The translations under genes and the position numbers were made by a program. This document shows, one piece after another, positions 1 to 9,109 of a DNA stretch of 64,000 nt. Below the pieces are notes generated by a model. That model did no database searches. It had not been told where the DNA came from and worked only from the letters and a program-made list of their open reading frames with translations. The DNA comes from Purpureocillium takamizusanense. Its lineage: Eukaryota; Ascomycota; Sordariomycetes; Hypocreales; Ophiocordycipitaceae. The stretch covers positions 372,001-436,000 of the forward strand of contig NC_063076.1 of the NCBI RefSeq assembly GCF_022605165.1, read 5' to 3'. The stretch's first letter is position 1, and each line of letters begins with the position of its first letter.

Positions 1-1
1 C

Positions 2-358
2 GGGTCGGTGGCCGGCCTGCGGGGCGGGACGCCGAGCCTGCTGTACCCGACGAGCAAGGGCGCCGTGGTCAACATGACGCGGGCCATGGCGGCGCACCAC
101 GGCGCGCAGGGCGTGCGGGTCAACTGCGTGTGCCCGGGGATGCTGCACACGCCCATGATGGACAGCCCCGCGGCGCCCATGTCGGCGGAGACGCGCGAGG
201 CGAGGCGCCGGCGGAGCCTGCTGGGCACCGAGGGCAGCGCGTGGGACGCGGCGGCGGCGGTGCGCTTCCTGGCGGGCGGGGAGGCGCGCTGGATCACGGG
301 CACGGTGCTGACGGTGGATGCGGGCGCGACGTGCTCGACGGCGATTGCCATGGACTGA
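2..358 (+). CDS. Short-chain dehydrogenase/reductase, C-terminal part
   Basis: The frame is open from the window edge to TGA at 356-358, giving about 118 residues. It shows the SDR catalytic pair Tyr-x3-Lys (YPTSK) about 15 residues in, then the conserved NCVCPG turn where classical SDRs have N-x-(V/I)-x-PG. The C-terminus carries WITGTVLTVDAG, typical of NAD(P)-dependent oxidoreductases of the FabG/classical SDR type. The Rossmann GxxxGxG cofactor motif must lie upstream of the window. The substrate cannot be inferred. Confidence 0.9.
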   Translation, partial: GSVAGLRGGTPSLLYPTSKGAVVNMTRAMAAHHGAQGVRVNCVCPGMLHTPMMDSPAAPMSAETREARRRRSLLGTEGSAWDAAAAVRFLAGGEARWITGTVLTVDAGATCSTAIAMD

Positions 359-1282
359 GGAGGGCGTCTCATGGGATGCCTGTGTGGAAGAGGAGGGAGG
401 AGGGGCAGGTGATGAAGAGAGGTCGGCGAGGAAAGAGAGAGAGAGAGAGAGTCTGGGGCTGTGCGCGGGCCGGGTCCGCATCGTCAGCGGCCGGGCGGCG
501 TCTGGGGTTGGCGGAGGCAACAGGATGGTTGGAGCATACTGCTTTATACAGTTTGCGGAGGAGGCAGCCCGTCGATTGTCGATCCCGTGATGTCCAGGCG
601 ATGCGACCTGGCCGCCGGTCGTGGCATGGCTGCGGAGGACGAGCAACGTTTGTTCAACGTTTCCCGCATAGGCAGTCGACTGTCAATTTGAAATGCAAAC
701 ATGACGTTAGTGTTGGATACACATCGTCCGGCGAAGGCGAGTGAGGCAGAGGGGCAGTTAGTGCCCGAGAGTCCCGTCACCTCTGCGCCGGGGCCTGGGA
801 CGCACTGCGCCGCCTGTGAGGTGGCGCTGCACGCCGTGGTGCCTGCCGCCCCGCTGTAGAGAGGTACCTGTACCTAGGCCTAGTAACTGCTGGTGGTCGA
901 CTCTCCCGCTCCGCCGTGAGCATCACACCCTCACACCTCAGCACGGAGCCGCGCAGAGTCATAGACCATCGCCCATCGACATTGCCGCTCCATTGGACGC
1001 CGCGGCTGGACAATCGCAGCACGCTCAATCAGCCCAGCGACCTTGCAAGCTGCCCGGAGCCCGTTGCTAGCAAGCGGACAAATCTCTTAGGTAAGTAGGC
1101 CCTTTGTCCTGGCCCCTGAGCCGTGCGCGTGCCCGAGTCGCCCAGTACACCACACACACACACACATACACTACACAAACACTCACACACTCACCATGGA
1201 CATAAAAGCGCCGAGCCCGCCGCGCAGGCGAGCACCACGGCATGCAACCCAAGTAGCCTAGCCACCAGCAACCATCCACATC
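359..1282. other. Intergenic region, SDR to Nudix gene
   Basis: No convincing coding sequence was seen; the ORFs here lack family motifs. Just upstream of the Nudix ATG lie a CA-rich tract (about 1150-1192) and a pyrimidine-rich leader, which probably form the promoter and 5' UTR of that gene. Confidence 0.5.
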
Positions 1283-2029
1283 ATGTCGGGCCTCGCCTCA
1301 GCGCCCAAGCAGGGCACGTCGGCCTTCATCGTCAAGGGCGACAAGATCCTGGTCGGCCAGCGCCTCGGAAGCCACGGCGCGGGCTCCTGGCAGCTGCCCG
1401 GCGGGCACTGCGAGCCGGGCGAGGGCTTCTTCGAGTGCGCCGTGCGCGAGGTCAAGGAGGAGACGTTCCTCGACGTCGACGGCGTGCGCCTCCTCGCCAA
1501 CACCTACGACGCCTTCCCGCAAAACGACAAGCATTACGTCACCTGGTTCGTCCTCGTCGAGATGCGCGACGACGAGGCCGTCCCCAAGGCCATGGAGCCC
1601 GACAAGTGCGCCTCGTGGCACTGGATGTCCGTCGCCGACCTGCGCCGCAAAAACATGTTCCTGCCCCTCGTCAACCTCTTCGACGTCAAGAAGACGTGGG
1701 ACGCCGTCCTCGCCGGCTCCGCGCCCCTCATCCGCCTGCCCGCCACCGCCGGCTCCGCCGCGCGCAACCTGCTCGTCCGCTGGGACACGCAGCCGGGGTC
1801 CGCTCTGCGCGTCGACGCCGCCGCCGGGAGCGTCACCCTCGGCCGCGGCCGCGACCTGGCCGTCGTGGACCCGAGCCCGGGCAACACGGCCTGCTCGCTC
1901 CAGATCGTGGTCCCGGGGCCGCACGGCGAGCACGTCTTTCCGCTCGGCAACGACGTCGTGGCGCTGGGCGAGGGCGCGACATGCAAGGCCGAGTCGGTCG
2001 TCGACGGATTCCACAAGGCCAGGGCGTGA
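1283..2029 (+). CDS. Nudix hydrolase, NUDT15/MTH2-like
   Basis: Single exon, 248 aa, ATG at 1283 in a good context. Residues about 10-140 form a Nudix domain. The box begins at about residue 40 with GGHCEPGE, continues to REVKEET, and so keeps the G-x5-E-x7-REVxEE metal-binding core that hydrolyses nucleoside diphosphate derivatives. The N-terminal part resembles the short NUDT15/plant NUDX1 type that acts on oxidised or noncanonical NTPs. About 100 residues follow (from about 150) that I do not recognise. They are Gly/Val-rich and predicted beta. The substrate is not determined by the sequence. Confidence 0.88.
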   Translation: MSGLASAPKQGTSAFIVKGDKILVGQRLGSHGAGSWQLPGGHCEPGEGFFECAVREVKEETFLDVDGVRLLANTYDAFPQNDKHYVTWFVLVEMRDDEAVPKAMEPDKCASWHWMSVADLRRKNMFLPLVNLFDVKKTWDAVLAGSAPLIRLPATAGSAARNLLVRWDTQPGSALRVDAAAGSVTLGRGRDLAVVDPSPGNTACSLQIVVPGPHGEHVFPLGNDVVALGEGATCKAESVVDGFHKARA

Positions 2030-2297
2030 TGGGCTGTGTTTGGGGAGAGGACGTATGTATGTACTAGCTTAGATTCCGCAGACTTGCACAAAACACGGAC
2101 ACGATATCCAGTATGAAGAATAGTATGCACCTAGTATGCACGTAGCAAGTATTGCACTAGGCGAAATTGGCCCCATTCGCCCCACCTGTGACCCCCCAGC
2201 CCAAAGCAAGCTCCACGACAGTGACGACTGACGACGCACCACCAACAAGCTCCAGCTCCCAAGCATCGCGCATCCATTGCTCGCCCAGCATGTCGCC

Positions 2298-4225
2298 ATG
2301 TCCCTCTCGGAGCCTCGCCGTCCGCGCCTCCTCCCGCAGAACCGGAAGCTGCGCCACCTGAACGGCCTGTCGCTGCGCAATCTGTCCTTTGCGCCGCCCG
2401 CCCGCCGCGCCGCCGCCGACGATGCGGCCGCTTCCGCCGTAGACCAGTCCCGTCGCCTCGAGGTCCTGCGCGAGGCCGGCCAGCTGCATCTCTCGCGCTC
2501 CTCCGAGAGCCTGCACAGCGGTGCCACCTCCAGCGGACCTCCCCGTGCCGACAAGCGCCGCCCCGAGGTGCGCCAGCGCCGCACCAGCCTGACCTTTGCC
2601 CACGCCAACCCGGCGTCGCGGCAGCGGAAGCTCGAGGAGCTGGTCGAGAACTCCGTCGGCGATGCCTTCTTCTCCCTGCACGTGGCCGGATCGGACGATC
2701 CCGTCTACGTGAGCGAGGTGCGCGAGCGGTCAGCGGTGAGCTCCCCTCCATCACATCATTCCGACGGGCGGAACACGGGTTGCTGACGGGCGAAATGTAG
2801 AACTTTGACTTTCGCTTCTTTGACCTCGCCGACGATGGCTTTTCGAGGGATTGTATTCTGACGGCGCGCGTCTGGTCGCGGCGCTCCGGCCAGCCGTGGA
2901 CGCTGCTTCTGGAGGAGATTGTCGACCTACGCAGGCTCAATTTTATCGGCACGCTCATGGACCGGCGGTTCCCGCCCAACGCGCTCGTCTTTCACCTCGA
3001 GGACGGTGTCTACTCGCTCGATTTTGCGACCCGCGCTGCCGAACCCCGCCAGGCCCCTCCGCCTGTGGCCACGTCATCGTACAACGCGCTCATGAAGCTG
3101 GCCAACCTCGAGAGCTCGATCCGGGACGCCATGGACACGCAACGCCGCATCATGGAGCAAATCGACGGCATCCTCGAGAGGAACCCGCCTGACGCGCGGG
3201 ACACCGCCGGGGAGGAGGCCACGCTGGCGGCGCGGTACGTGGCGGCGCAGCGGCGCGCCAATCGCCAGGCCCAGAAGCGGCGCGACGAGCTGCGCGAGTC
3301 GCTGGCCAGCCGGCGAGCGGCCATGGCGCGCGGCCGCGAGGCCCAGGCCCGCGCCGAGCAGGACGTCGCGCACAACCGAGAGCAGCTCGAAGCCTCGCGC
3401 TCGCTTGCGGCCGCGACGGAGCTCCAGATCCGCGGCCAGCGTCGCCGCATCTGCTCGGAGCTGTCCGACATGCTGCCCATCAGCCCCGTGCCGGGCGCGC
3501 CGCCGCTGTCGTTTCAGATCTGCGGGCTGCCGCTGCCCAACTCGACCTACGACGCGGCGACGGCCCGCACCGTCAACGAGGACGTCGTGTCCGCCGCCCT
3601 GGGGCTCGTGGCGCTCGTCGTGCGCAACCTGCAGTTCTACCTCTCCCTGCCGCTGCCCTACCCGCTCTACCCCTACGGCTCCCGCTCCGTCGCCCGCGAC
3701 GACATCTCCCTGCTGCCCGACCAGCCCGCGCCGCCGCCCCCGTCGCGCCGCGAGTTCCCGCTGCACCTGCCGCGCGGCGGCTCGTCCCTCGGCCACTGGC
3801 GCTTCGAGTACGCCTGGTTCCTCCTCAACAAGGACGTCGAGGCCCTGTGCGCGTCCCAGGGCCTGCGCGTCGTGGACATCCGACACTCCCTCCCCAACCT
3901 CAAGTACCTGCTCTACGTCTGCAGCGCCGGCACCGACGACGTGCCCCAGCGCAAGAGGGGCGGTGTGCGCGGCCTCTGGGCGGGCAGGCGCCTGCCGGGA
4001 GGGGTGCCCGCGCCCTCGCCCGCCGCCGACCACCACCGCCCCCTGAGCAACGCACTCGCCGCGCACGACGCAGACCAGACGCGGCGCCTCAGCGAGAATT
4101 CAGACGGGCTCGGCGAGCGCGGCACCGACAACCTCAACGGAAATGGCAACGGCGTACTGGACGCGGGACCGCTGGGCGAGCGCTTCACCCTGCGGACCAA
4201 GGGCCTGCGAGAAAACGTCGTGTGA
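2298..4225 (+). CDS. VPS38: Vps38/UVRAG-like subunit of PI3-kinase complex II
   Basis: Two exons, join(2298..2735, 2801..4225), 620 aa. The 65-nt intron has GTGAGC, a TGCTGAC branch site and TAG. The open frame extends to a TTG at 2277, but the first ATG is at 2298 in a GCCATGT context. The N-terminus is basic and disordered. A beta-rich segment follows (FDFRFFDL, about residue 150; NALVFHLEDGVYSL, about 200), then a long Ala/Arg/Glu coiled coil (about 225-370), then a conserved globular C-terminal half with LPLPNSTYD, an N-L-Q motif and WFLLNKDVE. This order matches the Atg14/UVRAG/Vps38 family, which joins Vps34-Vps15-Vps30/Beclin 1 for endosomal sorting. Because autophagy-type Atg14 is shorter, Vps38/UVRAG is preferred. 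Confidence 0.82.
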
Positions 4226-4517
4226 GGAATGGATGCCGATGGACAAGGGCCGCGAACATCCGTCATGTGCATGATACCCAGCAGCAGCAGCAGCAGCAGC
4301 ATGGCGTGCGCCGTGGCACTGTCGATTCGCCGTCGCAACAGCACCGTAGTCTACCTACAATACCGTACAATCAAAACAACCAAGCAACCAACCGTTCCAA
4401 CGCCGTGCTAGAAAGCCACTCGTGGTGACGGACGAAATGTAGCCTCCCACCCCAAGTGCCGGCCTGTTCCCCCTTAACCGTCCCTTCCTGAGCCACCACC
4501 CGCGCGTGGCCGCCATG

Positions 4518-7500
4518 CTATGCCCTGTCCGTACGTGCAAACTTGACGCTCTTCCTGCGCTCTCGCTCCGACCCCGGCGTGCCGACGAGCCGCGCGCTTC
4601 CCGGGCTCGAGCTGAGGATCCCGCCCGCGGGGGACGCGGAGCCGGCCTTGCCGCTGACGCCGCCGCCGACGCCGCCACTGACACCACCACCACCCATGAG
4701 GGCCTCGCGGGCCATGCCGACGGCCTTGCTCTGCGGCACGTCGTTGCCGTCGCTCTTGACGCTCGCGGACCCGCCACCCCCGCCGCGAGCCTCGACCGCG
4801 CCTGCGACGGCGGCGGCGCCGGTGCCCCGCGCGGGGCTCGTGCGGCGGCTGTTGCTGCGGCTGTTGTTGTTGGACCGGTTGTAGTAGAGTGCGCCGCTGG
4901 CCCGGCGCTCGTGGTGGTGCGCCGCCGCCGTCGACTCCGGGGTGCTGCGCGCGGCGTCGGCGGCGGCCACCCGACCAATGTCCTCGGCGCGCTGCGTCGC
5001 CGTCTCGCCGCGGTACCGGCCGGGGAGGCAGGCGTGCCCGCAGCCGTCCGAGGGGCAGCAGCCGTCGCTGTACTTGGCCGACGGGTCGCTCGACGGGGCC
5101 GGGTTCGGGTCCAGCGCCGCGTGCCACGTCTGCAGGCAGGAAGCGTGTCCGCCGTGCGCGCAGCCCGGGCAGAACCACCAGCCCTCGAGCCAAGTGTCCC
5201 CCGGGCCGGGCGCGTCGGCGATCTCGGACGGGATGTCGGCCGGGCGCTCCGGCTCGCGGTGGCCGCAGACGGCACACGGGCCCATGGCGGCGCGGCACCG
5301 CTCGCACGTCCAGACGGCCTCGCTCCCGCGCGCGGGGTCCACCTCGTGCGGCTTGCGGCACGACGGGCAGAAGAGCCCGACCTTGACCCCCTGCTGCGCG
5401 GGGCCGAAGATGGCCGTGTAGTTGTCGCCCCAGTCCGGCAGCCCGGCGGGCCAGCCCTCGACGCAGAGGTTGCGCAGCAGGGCGGCCTCGACGAAGAGGC
5501 TCATGCGCGCGAGGCGGGCGTGGTGCTGCCGCAGGATGGCGGCGGCCCGGTGGCCGTCGATGACGGACTCGGGGACGAGCGGCTTGAGCAAGAGCACCAT
5601 GGCCGACGCGTTGAGCGCCGACGTGCGCGTTTCGAAGTCGAGCGCCCGCGTGAGCAGGGCGTACGGGTCCAGCGGCGACGGCAGGGCGTCCTTGTCGGCC
5701 AGCGGGAACGGGTAAGGGGGGTCGTCGTCCCACGGGAGGTAGTCCGTCTCGATGATGTGCTTGCGGGGGTCGTGCTTAGGCGACACGGCCGGCTTGGACG
5801 GGCTGCGCGACCTGTCCACCACCTCCACGTCGGGCGCGTCCGACGGCTTGCGGTCCGAGTCCGTAAACGACTGCGACGGGTACTCGTCCGACTTGGTCGT
5901 CTGCGAGATCATGAACATGTCGTCGGACGAGTCCTTTCTGTACTTTGTCGGCGACTGGCGCCGGCTGTCGTCGTCGACGCTCGACGCGCTCGACCGCTCC
6001 AGTGTCGACTCCTGCCTCGCAATGGGCTTGGCAAAGACGTCGCCGCTGCTGGAGCCGCTCCTCGCCGACCGCTTTCCCTCGGATATGGAAAACATCTGCC
6101 CGAAGCTCTCGTCCGAGTCGTGTCGCACCGCGCGGCCCCGGAACCGCGGCATCGGCACGTCGATGGCCTTGGCGAGCACCTCTGCGTCGTAAAAGTCGTA
6201 GCCCTCGGTGTACGACGTCTGCGAGTGCTCGCTGTCGTCGTGGCTCGTGTCGGACACCGGCTCCGAGTCGAGGCGCCGGCGCGGGCTCTCCCTGAACGAG
6301 CCGTGTGCGGCCGGCCCGAGGTTGAGGCTCTCCGGCTCGACAATGGGCGTCAGCTTGCGGCCGTACTCGTACGCCTCGTGTTGTCCCGTGGCGATGTCGT
6401 CGGCGGGCCGCGCCACGGGCGTCGGCACATTGGACGTGCTCTCAATCTCCTCGGCTAGGAGCGATCGCGAAAGCAATCGGCCGTCGATGCTGCCGCCCCT
6501 CTGCGTCGACGGCCGCCGCGGGGTCTCCTCGCCGCCGTGGGCGCCGGCGGGCAGCTTCAGCCGGACCCGATCCTCGCTCGGCAGCTTCTGGAACTGCCCG
6601 ATGCGGCGTTCAAGGTGGTACTGCGCTCGTCTGTTCAGCAGCAGGGTCATGGCGTACGCCAGGATCCTCCACGTCTGCGCGAGGCGGTACACGGTGGCGG
6701 TCTCGGCGGCTCGCGCGAACTGCTCCATGATGTGCCCGACCCTCTCGACCAGCGGCTTGCCCTCGACGCACGGCAGCTCCTTGTGGAGCGTCTCCAGGTA
6801 CGCCCCCGACAGGAACTGATATAGGTGCACCGGCTTCGCCGCCGGGATGCGGCCAGAGGCCATGGCCTGCTGCGTCCGGAACACGCCCGTCACGCTGACG
6901 GACTGCTCGAGGTTCAGCAGCTTGTCCTCGGGGCCGGGCGGGGTCGTGCTCAGCTGCCTGCCGCTCAGGCGGCGCCTGTGCCTCCGGCGCGGGGCGAGAA
7001 AGGTGCCCATGACCTCGTCTTCGGAGTCGCTGCGGCTGACGCTCAGCACCGGCGGCGCGTTGGGGCTCGGGCTGTACGAGGTCTGGCGGTGCAGCTCGGG
7101 CTCGTGGACGACCGAGGGGCGCGGGCGCTGCGACTGGGGCCGCTCGTCGAGGAACATGACGACGTCGCCGCGCGGCGAAAAGGCCATGGCCGACGTCGAC
7201 TGGCGGTCCAGCACCCGCGGCGCAAACGCCACGTCGCACTGGTTGAACATGCCGTCGGGGCCGACGGTCCAGAGCATGTCGCGGTCCTGCCAGGCGAGCG
7301 CCGACGGCGAGCTCTCGAAGCGCTCAATCTCCTTGTAGGGCATGGTCGGGCGCGCGAGGTCCCAGATGTGCACGGCCGAGGTGCCGTAGCGACGGTTGCT
7401 CGTCTCGTCGTAGCTGACGGCGACCTGGGCCAGGCGGCGCGTCTGGGCGGTGGTGGACCACAGGCCGGGCCGCCAGGCGACGGCGACGACGGGGGCCGGG

Positions 7501-8381
7501 GTGGAGATGGTGAACTTGGGCTTCTGCCTCTTGTCGGCCGAGGGCCCCAGGTCCCAGACGTGCATCTTGGTGTCGGCGCCGGCGCTCATGAGGTGGATGC
7601 CGTCCGGGTGCCAGGCGATGGCGGAGCAGCCCTTCTCGTGGGCGTTGAGGCGCAGCAGGGGCCGCGAGGGCTGGCGGACGTCCCACTTGAGAACGATGCC
7701 GCCGTCGGTGCAGCAGGCCATCTCGTGGCCGACGCGCGGGGACCACTTGACCTGGCGGACGGACTCGATGCAGCGCAGCGGGGCGAAGCGCTGGCGGAAG
7801 GTGAGGAGGCCGGCGCGGTTCTGGAGGGGCGTCGAGGCGTCGAAGACGCGGGCGGCGCCGTCCTGGCTGCCCGACAGGACCCAGCTCTTGAGGTGCGGGT
7901 TCACGTCGAGCGTGTTGACCTGGCGCGAGTCCTCCTGCATCTGGATGTACTCGATGGGCTCCGACGCGGAGCCGGCGCCGAGGCGGGCGACATCGTAGGC
8001 GAAGATCTTGCCGCTGGCGCACGCGGTGAAGATGGTGGACGAGTTGCCGTGCCACTTGGCGTCGCGGATGTTGAGCTGGTCGGCCGCGACGCCGCCGCCG
8101 GCGGGCGGCTGGCGGGTGGTGATGGCGGCGCGGACGTCGACGCCCTGGGAGACGGAGAAGCCGCCGGGCTCGAGCACGACCGTCTTGAGCACGTGGGGGC
8201 CGGCGAGCACGGCGGCGCGGCGGTCCGGGGCGACATCGAAGCAGGCGACGGGCGCGCCGGAGGGATAGACGGCGTTCTGCGACTTGGGCGGCCGGTAGGT
8301 CGGCGGCGGGACGGCGGGGTCCGGGTCGGCGGCGCCCTTGCCGAGCAGCTTGCGCATGAGCTTGGAGTCGCGGTTATACAT
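4518..8381 (-). CDS. RTC1: Rtc1/WDR24-like SEA (GATOR2) complex subunit
   Basis: Single exon, 1287 aa from ATG at 8381. An in-frame ATG lies upstream at 8579, but the 66 extra residues look like translated leader. The N-terminal half (about 45-480) holds WD40 repeats, for example AWHPDG followed by MHVWDL. A long Ser/Pro/Asp-rich linker follows. From about residue 1000 there is a RING-like zinc module: CPSC, CERC, CAVC, WWFCPGCAHGGH, then CCPSDGCGHAC. WD40 propeller plus linker plus C-terminal zinc ribbon/RING is the Rtc1/WDR24 layout of the SEACAT/GATOR2 complex, which regulates TORC1 at the vacuole in response to amino acids. Sea4/Mios and Mtc5/WDR59 share related architecture and are the alternatives. 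Confidence 0.87.
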   Translation of the reverse strand: MYNRDSKLMRKLLGKGAADPDPAVPPPTYRPPKSQNAVYPSGAPVACFDVAPDRRAAVLAGPHVLKTVVLEPGGFSVSQGVDVRAAITTRQPPAGGGVAADQLNIRDAKWHGNSSTIFTACASGKIFAYDVARLGAGSASEPIEYIQMQEDSRQVNTLDVNPHLKSWVLSGSQDGAARVFDASTPLQNRAGLLTFRQRFAPLRCIESVRQVKWSPRVGHEMACCTDGGIVLKWDVRQPSRPLLRLNAHEKGCSAIAWHPDGIHLMSAGADTKMHVWDLGPSADKRQKPKFTISTPAPVVAVAWRPGLWSTTAQTRRLAQVAVSYDETSNRRYGTSAVHIWDLARPTMPYKEIERFESSPSALAWQDRDMLWTVGPDGMFNQCDVAFAPRVLDRQSTSAMAFSPRGDVVMFLDERPQSQRPRPSVVHEPELHRQTSYSPSPNAPPVLSVSRSDSEDEVMGTFLAPRRRHRRRLSGRQLSTTPPGPEDKLLNLEQSVSVTGVFRTQQAMASGRIPAAKPVHLYQFLSGAYLETLHKELPCVEGKPLVERVGHIMEQFARAAETATVYRLAQTWRILAYAMTLLLNRRAQYHLERRIGQFQKLPSEDRVRLKLPAGAHGGEETPRRPSTQRGGSIDGRLLSRSLLAEEIESTSNVPTPVARPADDIATGQHEAYEYGRKLTPIVEPESLNLGPAAHGSFRESPRRRLDSEPVSDTSHDDSEHSQTSYTEGYDFYDAEVLAKAIDVPMPRFRGRAVRHDSDESFGQMFSISEGKRSARSGSSSGDVFAKPIARQESTLERSSASSVDDDSRRQSPTKYRKDSSDDMFMISQTTKSDEYPSQSFTDSDRKPSDAPDVEVVDRSRSPSKPAVSPKHDPRKHIIETDYLPWDDDPPYPFPLADKDALPSPLDPYALLTRALDFETRTSALNASAMVLLLKPLVPESVIDGHRAAAILRQHHARLARMSLFVEAALLRNLCVEGWPAGLPDWGDNYTAIFGPAQQGVKVGLFCPSCRKPHEVDPARGSEAVWTCERCRAAMGPCAVCGHREPERPADIPSEIADAPGPGDTWLEGWWFCPGCAHGGHASCLQTWHAALDPNPAPSSDPSAKYSDGCCPSDGCGHACLPGRYRGETATQRAEDIGRVAAADAARSTPESTAAAHHHERRASGALYYNRSNNNSRSNSRRTSPARGTGAAAVAGAVEARGGGGGSASVKSDGNDVPQSKAVGMAREALMGGGGVSGGVGGGVSGKAGSASPAGGILSSSPGSARLVGTPGSERERRKSVKFARTDRA

Positions 8382-9109
8382 GGCGGCCGTGATGCGAGGG
8401 CGCCATTGCTGGGTCAATGGAGCATTGGGCGTGCGTAGTGAGGGTGTGAGGCTGAGGTGTGTGCGGGTGGCGATGTCGCGTGCTTCGCGGTCGATGGGGA
8501 CGTTGCGGGTGGTGATGGTTGCGAGCACGAGGGAGGCAGTTGGAGACGCATGAATGTGGGGGAGCCGGAGGACAAGCATGAGGTGAACGAGCCGGAGCGA
8601 GGGTGCTCCCGTCAGTGTGGGGGCACACGAGCCCGGGCCTTCAGTGGAGGCTCCAACCGCCTGCCGGAGGTGATCAGTGACCGCCCAGGCACCTCAGACC
8701 CATGATTCAGTGGCCCCCAGGCCGTTTCGCAGCAGCCCTGGAGGTGTCCGAATCGACGCCTCGGCGGACTGGAGCGCAGCTACAGTGGTACAAAGCACAA
8801 CCGGCCTCTCCAGGCCACGACTGCAATGCCCAACGCCATGATGCACCACGCCCCGGTCCCTCCCAGGGCCAGGCAGCTGGGACGGCCCGCACACGACACT
8901 GTGCGGTCCAGGCCCAGATCGCGGCCTGCCAGGGCTTCGGATCGGGGCTGTGCTGCTACGCACCCTTGGAAGTCAGCCTCAGCGGGACGGCCCATGCGTG
9001 TAAACGCCTCGCCCGGCGCGTCGACTGCACCCGCCATTGCAAAAGGTATATAATAAAGCTCGATGCCGTGCCTGCTGCCCGCGGTGCATCCGCAACGTAC
9101 TAGGTAGAC
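8382..9109. other. Divergent promoter region, RTC1 and HET gene
   Basis: No supported coding sequence. It holds the leader of the minus-strand RTC1 gene and the promoter of the plus-strand HET gene, including a TATA-like element annotated separately. Confidence 0.5.
9047..9056 (+). promoter_or_regulatory. TATA-like element of the HET gene
   Basis: TATATAATAA lies 53 bases before the HET gene ATG, with no intervening ORF. A clean TATA element is uncommon in this GC-rich window, which supports regulated transcription starting about 30 bases downstream. Confidence 0.5.

Noticed and set aside
4506..6458. 650-codon plus-strand ORF opposite RTC1
   Set aside because: Arg/Val-rich shadow of the minus-strand gene with no domain features.
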